Notes under the pieces: model-generated
Seen by the model: the letters and a program-made list of their open reading frames with translations, nothing else
What the model was told of the DNA's origin: nothing
The model's database searches: none
Shown: piece after piece, positions 46,395-55,465 of the stretch
Position numbering within the stretch: the stretch's first letter is position 1
Layout: the number at the start of each line of letters is the position of its first letter
Made by a program: the position numbers and the translations under genes
From: Thiomicrorhabdus xiamenensis
GTDB taxonomy: Bacteria > Pseudomonadota > Gammaproteobacteria > Thiomicrospirales > Thiomicrospiraceae
Reading direction: 5' to 3'
NCBI RefSeq assembly: GCF_013282625.1
Contig: NZ_CP054020.1
Location: 1,364,001-1,428,000 of the forward strand
DNA: 64,000 nt

Positions 46395-46772
46395 TCAATC
46401 AACCTCAGTCAGTTCAATCGCATTGCCATCCAAGTCTCTGAAAAACAGTGCTTTTCTCCCGGAACGGCTTTTGGTATATGCAACACCCGCCTGCTCAAGC
46501 TTAGCGACAAAAGTTTCCAAATCCTTGATACGCAGAGCAAAATGAAAATCACGCCCGCCGTGCTCGGGAAGACGGTCGTTGAGAACATGCTCTCGACTTA
46601 CCTGTAACAGGTGTAGCGACTGTCCCTCGCCCAAATCCAACCAAACCCCTGGAAAACCGAGGTCCGGGCGCTCAAGAATAGCCAGGCCAAGAATATTCTG
46701 ATAAAAGGTTGCGGCTTTATCCGCATCCTGTACCAAAAGACTAATATGATCCATTCCGAATACAGCTGACAT
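46395..46772 (-). CDS. glyoxalase/VOC-fold protein
   Basis: This 125-residue vicinal-oxygen-chelate protein has FGMDHISLLVQDADKAATFYQNILGLAILERPD ... FRDLDGNAIELTEVD. The His in MDHI and the Glu in NAIELTE are the usual metal ligands. The open frame extends 34 codons upstream, but ATG 46772 has AAGGG before it and starts at the fold boundary. Substrate is unknown; methylglyoxal or resistance-type functions are both possible for the family. Confidence 0.85.
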   Translation of the reverse strand: MSAVFGMDHISLLVQDADKAATFYQNILGLAILERPDLGFPGVWLDLGEGQSLHLLQVSREHVLNDRLPEHGGRDFHFALRIKDLETFVAKLEQAGVAYTKSRSGRKALFFRDLDGNAIELTEVD

Positions 46773-47011
46773 ACGACCCTTCATAATTAGACTAAAAATC
46801 CACCGCATTATATCAGTGCACGAGCCCTTGCAGGCGTAACATAACAAGCAACAAATCAGCAAATCACATGGCAAAAAGCACTGACTGAGAACATCAAGCG
46901 GATATCTTGAAAAACGTGAATACGCTTAGAAAAGAAAGACAGGAACAGGCGCAGGAGAGACCTGACGCCTTATACGCCCAGCCGGATCGGCCGGGCTACG
47001 AGCGGGGATAA

Positions 47012-47911
47012 TTAGTCGTTACTGTGCAGTACGCTATTTAGTCCGCCCCACAGGGTACCGTCGGTGACAATTGCTTGTACCTGACCAGTCTGACTATGAC
47101 GACGGAACAACAGTTTCGATTGTCCAGACAGTTCGCGAGCAGAAACAACAGAACCATCAGGCATCTGAACCTTAGTACCTGCGGTCAAATACAGTCCGGA
47201 TTCCACAATACAATCGTCACCCAGTGAAATCCCCAGACCCGCGTTCGCACCCAACAGGTTACGCTGTCCCATAGAGATTACCTGCTTACCACCACCGGAA
47301 AGCGTTCCCATGATCGAAGCACCACCACCGATATCGGTATGATCATCCACCACAACACCGGCAGAAATTCGGCCTTCAACCATAGACTGACCCAAAGTTC
47401 CCGCGTTGAAGTTAACAAATCCTTCATGCATGATCGTTGTTCCAGGTGCAAGGTGCGCCCCTAGACGTACACGATCTGCATCACCGATACGAACGCCTTC
47501 CGGAATCACGTAATCGACCATACGCGGGAATTTATCGATTGAAGTCACAGTCAACTGAATCATTTCTTCTTGGATTGCTTCACGCAGGTTTTCAACTTCT
47601 GAAGGCAATACAGGACCGGCATTGGTCCAAGCGACATTGGTCAACAGGCCGAAAACACCGTCTAGGTTAATGTCATGCGGCTTATAGGCACATTCAGATA
47701 GCAGGTGAAGACGCAGATACGCTTCTTCAGCCGTTTTTGGCGCTTCATCGACTGATTCAATCTCTACGGTAACAAAATCGCTTTTGATAATGCCTGCCTT
47801 GAGAGCCAAACAGTTACGCGCAATCTCTTTATTAGAGCGCGGAAACCACACATCCAATGTAACGCCGGTTTGTGCATCGCTATAACGGTGTCCAATTCGC
47901 TTGATTGTCAT
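47012..47911 (-). CDS. dapD: tetrahydrodipicolinate N-succinyltransferase
   Basis: This 299-residue hexapeptide-repeat enzyme makes N-succinyl-2-amino-6-oxopimelate in lysine/diaminopimelate synthesis. The left-handed helix part has GVRIGDADRVRLGAHLAPGTTIMHEGFVNFNAGTLG and EGRISAGVVVDDHTDIGGGASIMGTLSGGG, the DapD core. It resembles the Pseudomonas-type DapD more than the E. coli form. dapE, which acts later in the same pathway, lies nearby on the other strand. Confidence 0.93.
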   Translation of the reverse strand: MTIKRIGHRYSDAQTGVTLDVWFPRSNKEIARNCLALKAGIIKSDFVTVEIESVDEAPKTAEEAYLRLHLLSECAYKPHDINLDGVFGLLTNVAWTNAGPVLPSEVENLREAIQEEMIQLTVTSIDKFPRMVDYVIPEGVRIGDADRVRLGAHLAPGTTIMHEGFVNFNAGTLGQSMVEGRISAGVVVDDHTDIGGGASIMGTLSGGGKQVISMGQRNLLGANAGLGISLGDDCIVESGLYLTAGTKVQMPDGSVVSARELSGQSKLLFRRHSQTGQVQAIVTDGTLWGGLNSVLHSND

Positions 47912-48131
47912 AATTCAAATCTCTTTAAAAGGTTAACAACAGATAAACCCGAGAGTATAACCTGTCGGCCGTAGAGATACAAAAATCAAACCGCTAATTT
48001 CGTCAGGCCAAATTCTTAGTTACTGTGAACGGTTTTTTTAAACGGCTATTTCAATAGAGTATTTTTCACAACGAATCATAAAGCCGTATAATTGCCCGAC
48101 TTTAACGGATCAAAACGGAGAAGCCATTCCA

Positions 48132-48479
48132 ATGACGACTATGTACGGCATCGCCAATTGCGACACGATTAAAAAAGCCCGCAAGTTTCTGGATACACAG
48201 AACATCCCCTATCAGTTTCATGATTTTCGTAAGGATGGACTCAAGGCGGAACAGATCGAGGTATGGCTGCAAAAAGTCACTCTTGCCGAGCTGATCAATA
48301 AACGCAGTACCAGCTGGCGCAATCTTGACGAGCAGTTGAAGACAGCTTTACAGGAAAACTCACCGCAAGCCGTGGAAATTATTCTGCAGCAGCCGACATT
48401 AATCAAACGTCCGGTTCTTGAGAAAGGTGACTCCCTGCTAATCGGTTTTAAAGAAGCCGAATACAAACAGTTGATATAA
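48132..48479 (+). CDS. yffB: ArsC/Spx-like protein YffB
   Basis: This 115-residue thioredoxin-fold protein of the ArsC family starts MYGIANCDTIKKARKFLDTQNIPYQFHDFRKDG and has KRPVLEKGDSLLIGFKEAEY. A single N-terminal Cys follows GIAN. The E. coli homologue is also next to dapE. Suggested to act as a glutathione-linked reductase; the true substrate is unknown. Confidence 0.9.
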   Translation: MTTMYGIANCDTIKKARKFLDTQNIPYQFHDFRKDGLKAEQIEVWLQKVTLAELINKRSTSWRNLDEQLKTALQENSPQAVEIILQQPTLIKRPVLEKGDSLLIGFKEAEYKQLI

Positions 48480-48579
48480 AACATTAAACAGTAAAGCATC
48501 TGTGCGTTACGCTTCTCAAAAGCGCACTCAGTGCCTAAAATAAAATTTCTTCAAAAAAACAGTACAAAATGAGAGTGTC

Positions 48580-49713
48580 ATGAGCGAAACCATTGACCTG
48601 GCCCAAGCATTAATTCAAGTTGATTCCGTAACCCCGGAAGACAAAGGGTGTCAGCAGATGATTGCAGACTACCTTGAACCTCTTGGGTTCAAAAACGAAT
48701 CCATGCCTTTCGGGGAAGTCACTAACCTCTGGTCTCGCCGCGGTAACGAAAGTCCTTGTCTGGTGTTTGCCGGCCATACGGACGTCGTACCGACCGGGCC
48801 GCAAGACGCCTGGAAATTTCCACCCTTTTCAGCCCATATCGAAGGCGACATGCTGTACGGTCGCGGCGCAGCCGACATGAAGAGTTCCATCGCCTGTTTT
48901 ATGGCGGCAAGCAAACGCTTTGTCGAATCCTATCCCGAGCACAGAGGATCAATCGCCTTCCTGATCACCAGTGACGAAGAAGGCCCGGCGGTTGACGGTA
49001 CGGTCAAAGTGATCGAAACGCTGGAAGCTCGCAACGAAAAATTCGAATACTGCCTGGTTGGCGAACCCTCCAGCTCTAAAAAACTGGCCGATTCAATCAA
49101 AAACGGACGCCGCGGCTCCCTGAATGGAAAACTGAACGTAAAAGGCATTCAGGGACATATCGCCTATCCGGATCTTGCTGACAACCCGATTCACAACCTG
49201 GCTCCAGCACTGGAGCAATTGGTCAACATTAACTGGGATCATGGCAACGAATATTTCCCACCGACATCCTTTCAGGTTTCCAATATTCATGCCGGCACCG
49301 GTGTCACCAATGTCATTCCCGGGGAAATCGAAGTCCTGTTTAATTTCCGCTTCTCGACCGAACATACTGCGGAAGCGCTGCAGCAAAGCGTGCAGGCAGT
49401 ACTGGACCATCACAATCTGGACTACGATATTGAATGGAATCTTTCCGGCAACCCGTTTATTACCGAGGGAGACGGAGAACTCATTCAAGCCGTTAAACAA
49501 GCGTGTCATTCGATTGTCGGCTACGAGCCGGAGCTGTCGACCGGCGGCGGAACTTCCGACGGACGTTTTATCGCGCCAACCGGCGCGCAAACGATCGAGC
49601 TAGGCCCCCTGAACGACACTATCCACAAAGTAAATGAGTGCGTCAGCGTGTCGGATCTCAATAAACTGACCGACATCTACTATCAGACTATGATCAATCT
49701 GTTGGTTAAATAA
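48580..49713 (+). CDS. dapE: succinyl-diaminopimelate desuccinylase
   Basis: This 377-residue M20-family metal enzyme has VFAGHTDVVPTGP (metal His/Asp), YGRGAADMKSSIACF, ITSDEEGPAVDGT (catalytic Glu pair) and STGGGTSDGRF. It releases LL-diaminopimelate for lysine and peptidoglycan. It lies 100 bp after yffB. Confidence 0.97.
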   Translation: MSETIDLAQALIQVDSVTPEDKGCQQMIADYLEPLGFKNESMPFGEVTNLWSRRGNESPCLVFAGHTDVVPTGPQDAWKFPPFSAHIEGDMLYGRGAADMKSSIACFMAASKRFVESYPEHRGSIAFLITSDEEGPAVDGTVKVIETLEARNEKFEYCLVGEPSSSKKLADSIKNGRRGSLNGKLNVKGIQGHIAYPDLADNPIHNLAPALEQLVNINWDHGNEYFPPTSFQVSNIHAGTGVTNVIPGEIEVLFNFRFSTEHTAEALQQSVQAVLDHHNLDYDIEWNLSGNPFITEGDGELIQAVKQACHSIVGYEPELSTGGGTSDGRFIAPTGAQTIELGPLNDTIHKVNECVSVSDLNKLTDIYYQTMINLLVK

Positions 49714-49725
49714 AAAGGAATTCAC

Positions 49726-49974
49726 GTGCAGGAAAATGACCTACCGGCTGGCGTGCAGTATTTTCTGATTGCTCTGCAGATTATTGCACTGCTTATATTT
49801 CTCTACTTTATCTGGCCACTGGTCAAAAGCGAAAACTGGAAAGCAAAATTCATCGACAATAAAACTGCACGCTCGATCCTGATTGTGTTTGTTCTGATTT
49901 TTGTTTTCGTTTACGGACTTGGTGCCGCATTCGATGCGCTTTTTCCGATCGAACGCCTGGATCGACAGCACTAA
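49726..49974 (+). CDS. small inner-membrane protein (82 aa), unknown
   Basis: The frame starts at GTG 49726 with AAAAGGA upstream, 12 bp after dapE. Two hydrophobic helices (FLIALQIIALLIFLYFIWPLV and SILIVFVLIFVFVYGLGAAF) are joined by a short charged loop. Likely a two-pass membrane protein co-transcribed with dapE; no family recognised. Confidence 0.75.
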   Translation: MQENDLPAGVQYFLIALQIIALLIFLYFIWPLVKSENWKAKFIDNKTARSILIVFVLIFVFVYGLGAAFDALFPIERLDRQH

Positions 49975-50010
49975 TCAGAAATCAGATAATCCCCCTATTC
50001 CCATTCTTTA

Positions 50011-50035
50011 AAACGCGGTGCCAACCGCGTTTTTG
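50011..50035 (+). terminator. intrinsic terminator after the dapE unit
   Basis: The hairpin AACGCGGT-gcc-AACCGCGTT is followed by T-rich sequence, 37 bp after the small membrane protein gene. Confidence 0.85.
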
Positions 50036-50255
50036 CTATCAATCGTCTTGAGCATCTTTATACAAGCTCAGACAGCGCTTATTTATTTTGAATAAATGAC
50101 TAACAAGCGTTAATTTTTTTACTGTACAGATAAAAGCAATTTATCTGTAGAATCCACATAAATATTAGGTTTATAGCAATGGTCGCAATTTATTCGCTCC
50201 GTTAGAGACCGCTTACAGAATTCAAACCACAAAAAAATCAAACTTTGGAGAAAGA
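50036..50255. other. intergenic region upstream of the c-di-GMP gene
   Basis: No gene is visible. It is A/T-rich, with no obvious operator or riboswitch, and presumably holds the promoter for the 50256 gene. Confidence 0.5.
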
Positions 50256-52988
50256 GTGATCTTAACCAATACTAAAATGCTCAAGTCGCTGCTTGCACTC
50301 GTTTTAGGTGTCGGTTATCTGACTTCAATACTCTATATTCTCGATCGTAATACCGCTCATCAAGAATACGTTATTGAAGATAAATGGTTCAAATTCGAGG
50401 AGCTATGGAAAGCCGCCATACTGATCGATCACGATAAACCCAGTGCAACTTTCATCTCCGAAAACCCGGAAATCCTATCCATTATCAATCGGGCCGCACA
50501 AGCGGATTATCCGCAGCGTGCAGTTTTGCGCAGACAACTGTACGACCTCATGCAGCCCTACTATGAAAAGTTGCGCGAAACGGGTATCCATCAGCTCCAC
50601 TTCGTTTTACCTGACGGCACCAGTTTTTTACGCATGCATGCTCCCGAGCACTTCGGAGATAACCTTAACGAAGTCCGTAACTCCTATCGTCTGGTCAACA
50701 CTTATAAAAAGGTGGTTTCCGGTTTCGAACTCGGGAAAGTCGTATCTGGCTATCGTTATGTGCAACCGCTGTTCATCCACGGACATCATATTGGCGCTTT
50801 CGAACTCAGCACTAAACTTGAACAGATCAAGAAAAACTTCAACGCACTGGATGCCTCTCAGGAGCTTGCCTTTCTGCTGACTCCCGGTTTGAAAAACATG
50901 CTGCTTGAGGACTTTAAAGACAGTTACAAGAGCCTGGATTTTGCTCCAGGCTGGTACTTGGAAGACCCCAACCGAGAATATTTTTTCGATAAAGCGCCTC
51001 TGTCGGCGGTTTTTCTGTCCTCACTGGAGAATATTTCAGTCACCGGAAACCTTCTCGAAAAACTCGATGCTAAACAGAAATTTATTGAAACCCAAAATCT
51101 ACAAGGCCATTCCTACACAATCACGTTTACACCGATCAATGACCTCTCCAATCACTTTTTCGGTTATGTCGTCGCACGCTCCTCAGCGCCTATGCTTGAC
51201 CAGATAAAGAACGATTTATTGCTTAATATTGCGCTCACGACGCTGATTTTTCTTTTCCTGAGCATTATCGGTCTGATTTTAATTCGCAACATCCAATCAC
51301 GATTGATCGCGGCCAATGTTTTTGATGCCAAAACGGCGATGTTGATAACCAACGCTAAAGGCAAAATCTGCAAAGTGAATTCGGAATTCACCCGTTTGAC
51401 CGGCTATAAAGAGGAAGAAGTCATCGGCAAATCCCCGTCACTCTTAAGTTCCGGGAGGCAGGACAAGGCATTTTACCGCACAATGTGGGACGAACTTCTC
51501 AGCAAGCGAAAATGGCAGGGAGAGATATGGAACCGCAAGAAAAACGGCGAAGAGTATTGTGAAAATCTGACCATCAGCGTGGTTGAAGACAACTTCCACA
51601 AGATCCGCTTTTTTGTCGGCTCTTTCTACGATGTCACAGGACATAAAAAAGACCAGGAAAAAATCAAACTTCTGTCGTCTTATGACTCACTTACCGGACT
51701 GGTCAACCGAAGCCTGTTTGAAAACTATCTTGAAGCGAACTTGAAAACCGCCTTATGCGAGGAAAAGAGCGGTGGCCTGCTGTACATCAACATCAACCGC
51801 TTTAAGTTCATTAACGATCTCGAAGGGTTCGAACTCGGCAACCAGCTACTGAAAACCTTTTCTCGGAAACTCAAGTCGCGACTGAAATCCAATGAGATTC
51901 TTGCCCGTTTCGGTAGTGACCGATTTGGGATATTACTGTTGGATATCGCCAGCGAAGAAGAAATTGAACAAAAACTTCACGACCTCTGCGAAAAGTTGCT
52001 GCAATTGACCAGTAAGGCAATCAAAATCAATCAGGAAGAATACCATATCGGCTTGTCTATCGGCGCTGTGACTTTCGGCAACAACGGTTTAACCACAGTC
52101 GACAATATCCTGCTGAGTGCGGAAAGCACCACTCATGAAGCAAAACAGCATGGCCAGAACCAGGTTCAATTTCTGACAAAAACCCTACTGGAGAAATTCA
52201 GTCGTCGCAGAGATTTACAGACCCGTTTCAAAACCGCCCTGTTAAATCGAGAATTTACTCTGTATTACCAACCGCAACACGATCGCTTCAAGAAAGTTAA
52301 GGGGGTTGAAGCCTTAATCCGCTGGAACCATCCTCAATACGGCCTGCTGTTCCCGGATGACTTTATTCCGCTTGCCGAAGATACCGGTTTCATCGAAGAG
52401 CTTGGACTCTGGGTCATCGAGGAAGCCTGTCATACTATTGAAAAATGGCAGTCGTCGACAGTGTTGAGCGGCATTCCGATTTCAGTCAACGTCAGCGCCA
52501 AACAACTCTATCAGGACGAATTCTACAATCGTGTTTCCGGCTTGCTTCAGAATTATCATATTCCGCAAGGCTTACTTAAATTCGAATTAACCGAAAGTAT
52601 GGTTATCTCAAATGCCATGACCGCAGAAAGACTGATGAAACTGTTCATCAACAAAGGAATTCATTTTGCGCTTGATGATTTCGGAACCGGCTTCTCGTCG
52701 CTGTTGAGCTTGAAAAACCTGCCTTTCTCCCAAGTTAAAATCGATAAATCCTTTGTCTTTGAAATTCTTGAAGACAAAAGCGCCGCTGTATTGACGAAAA
52801 ATACCATTGCGCTCGCCAACGAACTGGGACTGGACATTGTTGCTGAAGGTGTCGAAAGCGAAGAACACAAAAACATTCTGGAAAAGATGGGCTGCCACCT
52901 CTACCAGGGCTATCTGTTCTCGAAACCGCAGCCCTACTCGGAAATCGCCGGCTATATACGGCAATATAACCGTAAACCTAGTCACTAA
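50256..52988 (+). CDS. membrane sensor c-di-GMP phosphodiesterase (PAS - degenerate GGDEF - EAL)
   Basis: This is a 910-residue protein. An N-terminal membrane helix, a periplasmic sensor region (about 30-310), a second helix (LLLNIALTTLIFLFLSIIGLILI) and a PAS domain (ITNAKGKICKVNSEFTRLTGY) come first. A GGDEF domain follows whose signature reads FGSDRF, so cyclase activity is probably lost. The EAL domain looks active: EALIRWNHP, NVSAKQLY, ELTES, DDFGTGFSSL, KIDKSF and AEGVE. It probably degrades c-di-GMP, with the GGDEF part as a possible regulatory site. The start is GTG with GGAG upstream. Confidence 0.93.
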   Translation: MILTNTKMLKSLLALVLGVGYLTSILYILDRNTAHQEYVIEDKWFKFEELWKAAILIDHDKPSATFISENPEILSIINRAAQADYPQRAVLRRQLYDLMQPYYEKLRETGIHQLHFVLPDGTSFLRMHAPEHFGDNLNEVRNSYRLVNTYKKVVSGFELGKVVSGYRYVQPLFIHGHHIGAFELSTKLEQIKKNFNALDASQELAFLLTPGLKNMLLEDFKDSYKSLDFAPGWYLEDPNREYFFDKAPLSAVFLSSLENISVTGNLLEKLDAKQKFIETQNLQGHSYTITFTPINDLSNHFFGYVVARSSAPMLDQIKNDLLLNIALTTLIFLFLSIIGLILIRNIQSRLIAANVFDAKTAMLITNAKGKICKVNSEFTRLTGYKEEEVIGKSPSLLSSGRQDKAFYRTMWDELLSKRKWQGEIWNRKKNGEEYCENLTISVVEDNFHKIRFFVGSFYDVTGHKKDQEKIKLLSSYDSLTGLVNRSLFENYLEANLKTALCEEKSGGLLYININRFKFINDLEGFELGNQLLKTFSRKLKSRLKSNEILARFGSDRFGILLLDIASEEEIEQKLHDLCEKLLQLTSKAIKINQEEYHIGLSIGAVTFGNNGLTTVDNILLSAESTTHEAKQHGQNQVQFLTKTLLEKFSRRRDLQTRFKTALLNREFTLYYQPQHDRFKKVKGVEALIRWNHPQYGLLFPDDFIPLAEDTGFIEELGLWVIEEACHTIEKWQSSTVLSGIPISVNVSAKQLYQDEFYNRVSGLLQNYHIPQGLLKFELTESMVISNAMTAERLMKLFINKGIHFALDDFGTGFSSLLSLKNLPFSQVKIDKSFVFEILEDKSAAVLTKNTIALANELGLDIVAEGVESEEHKNILEKMGCHLYQGYLFSKPQPYSEIAGYIRQYNRKPSH

Positions 52989-53036
52989 CCTCTGATGGTT
53001 CTAAAGTAGCCTGACAGCCGACTATGCGCCGGAGCG

Positions 53037-53615
53037 CTATTTGGTTTCATCCTGAATCAGCTCATCCCCAAACTTGCGGCACGCCGCTAACAGCTTCGTT
53101 ACCATTTTCTCGTCCTGCAGTGAATTCGCCACCGCCACACCGCCGATCATCATAGCCGTCAGAGCCAAGACCCGATCACTATCTGCAGACTCACCCATCA
53201 GTTTCGCGATAAAAATAACCAGCCGTTTGTATACCTTGGTGTAAACATCGCGCACTTCATCGTTTCGATGGGCAACATCTGTCGCCATAAAAGCCAATGG
53301 GCAAGACGGTTCATCGGTAGACAAATGGGAAACATCAAGATATTGATCCAGAAGAAAGTGTAATTTTTCCGCATCCGTCATGGACGCTTCGGGCAATCTT
53401 GCTGCCACACTCCGCTGCGCAGCCATCTTAATCGCTTCAGCGTAAAGGGCGTCCTTGGATTGGAAATGCGAATAAAACCCGCCTCTGGTAAGACCGGCAT
53501 TACGCATCACATCATCAATAGAGACACGGTCAAACCCCTTTTCACTGAAAAGCTGGGCGGCGCATTCAAGAATCTGATTTCTGGTATTTGCTTTTCGCTT
53601 CTCCGGCCATGCCAT
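53037..53615 (-). CDS. TetR-family transcriptional regulator
   Basis: This 192-residue regulator has the N-terminal helix-turn-helix ARNQILECAAQLFSEKGFDRVSIDDVMRNAGLTRGGFYSHFQSKDALYAEAI-like region (TRNQI in this protein). Its ligand domain follows. A GTG at 53621 is in frame, but ATG 53615 has AGGAG at the correct spacing. It is divergent from a MAPEG gene, with a palindrome between, so it probably represses that gene and itself. Confidence 0.92.
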   Translation of the reverse strand: MAWPEKRKANTRNQILECAAQLFSEKGFDRVSIDDVMRNAGLTRGGFYSHFQSKDALYAEAIKMAAQRSVAARLPEASMTDAEKLHFLLDQYLDVSHLSTDEPSCPLAFMATDVAHRNDEVRDVYTKVYKRLVIFIAKLMGESADSDRVLALTAMMIGGVAVANSLQDEKMVTKLLAACRKFGDELIQDETK

Positions 53616-53630
53616 TGCCACACTCCTAAA

Positions 53631-53648
53631 ATATGTTCTTGAACATAT
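53631..53648. promoter_or_regulatory. TetR operator candidate
   Basis: The perfect palindrome ATATGTTC-TT-GAACATAT lies between the divergent regulator and MAPEG genes, 16 bp from the regulator start. Confidence 0.7.
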
Positions 53649-53704
53649 TGTTATCAGAATTATGATAAATCACAACCACTATTCAGGTCTTAAAGGAGTA
53701 CATT

Positions 53705-54133
53705 TTGCAGCAACATATTATCTTTTACCCGATGCTCGTCATGATCGGATTAACCTTCTACACCGGTATCAGAATGCTCTTTTTGCGTTTCAGAGCGGTT
53801 GCGCATGAGGGGTTGAACCCTCGCTATTTTTTGCATAATCGCGGCGGGAAGTTACCGGACGCCCTGACACAAACCGAGCAACACTATCAGAACCTTTTTG
53901 AACTGCCGATCCTGTTCTATCTGCTGATACTTTCAGTTTACGTAACGCAAACGCTCGATCTGCTACAAGTTACCCTTTGCTGGCTGTTTGTCTTATCCCG
54001 GCTCTGGCATACAACCGTACATCTTGGAACAAATAACTTCGTAAAAAGGAGAAATGCTTTCCTGTTCGGCGGGCTGGTGCTGTTTCTGAGCTGGAGCAAT
54101 TTTGCCTACCATCTCGTCAGCAAAACGAACTGA
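53705..54133 (+). CDS. MAPEG-family membrane protein
   Basis: This 142-residue four-helix membrane protein has FRAVAHEGLNPRYF ... NLFELPILFYLLILSVY ... FVLSRLWHTTVHLGTNNFVKRR, a bacterial MAPEG pattern. MAPEG proteins often have glutathione-linked functions. It starts with TTG 53705 preceded by AAAGGAG. The adjacent TetR gene suggests inducible expression in detoxification. Confidence 0.85.
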   Translation: MQQHIIFYPMLVMIGLTFYTGIRMLFLRFRAVAHEGLNPRYFLHNRGGKLPDALTQTEQHYQNLFELPILFYLLILSVYVTQTLDLLQVTLCWLFVLSRLWHTTVHLGTNNFVKRRNAFLFGGLVLFLSWSNFAYHLVSKTN

Positions 54134-54306
54134 CAGCCATACCGACACCATTTTAAGTTGTTACGTGTTTTACGGTTGATTACGGCTATTCGAAATCAGA
54201 TATTAAGGATCAACAGAGTTTTATGCTTTAGTTCCTATAGCCAGAATCGCCAAAGAAATTTGCAGAGTATCTGCTTGGAAATCAGGAAAGTATAAAGGAA
54301 TATAAA

Positions 54307-54393
54307 TGGTGCCCAGGGCCGGAATCGAACCGGCACGGTATTTCTACCGGGGGATTTTAAGTCCCCTGCGTCTACCAATTTCGCCACCTGGGC
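54307..54393 (-). tRNA. tRNA-Leu (TAA anticodon)
   Basis: The complement gives a complete cloverleaf starting GCCCAGGTGGCGAAATTGG, with anticodon TAA in CTTAAAA, a long variable arm as expected for Leu, GGTTCGATTCC T-arm and encoded CCA. Confidence 0.95.
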
Positions 54394-54472
54394 AGGTGTT
54401 CAGCAAAGCATGTATAAGGGGCACGATTTACTGAGAAGAATTTGCAGACTGGGAGTCTGCAAACTAAGAATA

Positions 54473-54546
54473 TGGAGGCGCGACCCGGAGTCGAACCGAG
54501 GTCCACGGATTTGCAATCCGCTGCATAGCCACTCTGCCATCGCGCC
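54473..54546 (-). tRNA. tRNA-Cys (GCA anticodon)
   Basis: The complement starts GGCGCGATGGCAGAGTGG and has anticodon GCA in TTGCAAA, the T-arm GGTTCGACTCC, discriminator T and encoded CCA. Confidence 0.96.
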
Positions 54547-54552
54547 ATATTT

Positions 54553-54628
54553 TGGAGCGGGAAACGAGGTTCGAACTCGCGACCTCAACCTTGGCAAGGT
54601 TGCGCTCTACCAGCTGAGCTATTCCCGC
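54553..54628 (-). tRNA. tRNA-Gly (GCC anticodon)
   Basis: The complement starts GCGGGAATAGCTCAGC, with anticodon GCC in TTGCCAA, T-arm AGTTCGAACCT, discriminator T and encoded CCA. The pgsA-Gly-Cys-Leu order matches E. coli glyW-cysT-leuZ. Confidence 0.96.
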
Positions 54629-54751
54629 TTAGATGGGGCGTATTATAGGGTCTGGACGTAAAAGGTCAAGCGGTTTTTACGACTTTTTTCATACCCTTTT
54701 CGCTTTGAGGATTCATCTAAGTCTCCTGCCCGGAAACAAGATCCGCTAACC

Positions 54752-55324
54752 CTATGATTTCGTTGAGGCGATGATCTGCGGCAAAGCCGCTTTGGTGTAT
54801 TGAATCCAGGTAATCAATGTCAGAACCGCTGCAAAATACAACATCGGGAACCCAAGCTCACCCCAGTTAACGCCCCACAGCTCGCCACCGTACAGCAGCC
54901 AGGTCAAGGCAGCCAACTGCGATGCCGTTTTGATTTTTCCAAGATAGGATACCGCGACCACTTCACGGGCGTTATTTTCCGCCATCCATTCGCGCAGCGC
55001 GGAAATCGCCACCTCTCGCATCATAATCACAACCGCCGACAGAATAACCAGCAGGTTATCGTGATATTCGGCGGCAACCACTATTAAAGCCGCTGCAACA
55101 ATCAGTTTGTCGGCAACCGGATCCAGAAAGGCACCGAGTTTACTTGAAGAACCCAGTTTACGGGCCAAATAGCCGTCGAACCAATCGGTAATTGCCGCGA
55201 TCATAAAGGCCAGTCCTGCCCAGAAGCGCGCATCTTCGATCGGAGCATAGTAGCAAATTAGGAAAACCGGAATAAGAACGACACGACTCCATGTCATCAT
55301 CATTGGCAATGATTGCAGATTCAT
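54752..55324 (-). CDS. pgsA: CDP-diacylglycerol-glycerol-3-phosphate 3-phosphatidyltransferase
   Basis: This 190-residue membrane enzyme makes phosphatidylglycerol phosphate. The CDP-alcohol phosphotransferase motif is DWFDGYLARKLGSSSKLGAFLDPVADK (D-x2-DG-x2-AR-x8-G-x3-D-x3-D). Several membrane helices are visible. It lies downstream of uvrC and upstream of three tRNA genes. Confidence 0.96.
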   Translation of the reverse strand: MNLQSLPMMMTWSRVVLIPVFLICYYAPIEDARFWAGLAFMIAAITDWFDGYLARKLGSSSKLGAFLDPVADKLIVAAALIVVAAEYHDNLLVILSAVVIMMREVAISALREWMAENNAREVVAVSYLGKIKTASQLAALTWLLYGGELWGVNWGELGFPMLYFAAVLTLITWIQYTKAALPQIIASTKS

Positions 55325-55465
55325 CTGATATGTCTTTTATTGAATGAGTTGAAAAGGCGGATGTCTTTACACTTGCGTAAATTGCAAGCGAGATAAAATT
55401 CTGAGGCAATACTACCATATCTGGATAAAAATCGGGGATTAAAGCGCAAAACCTTGCCGCCTTTT

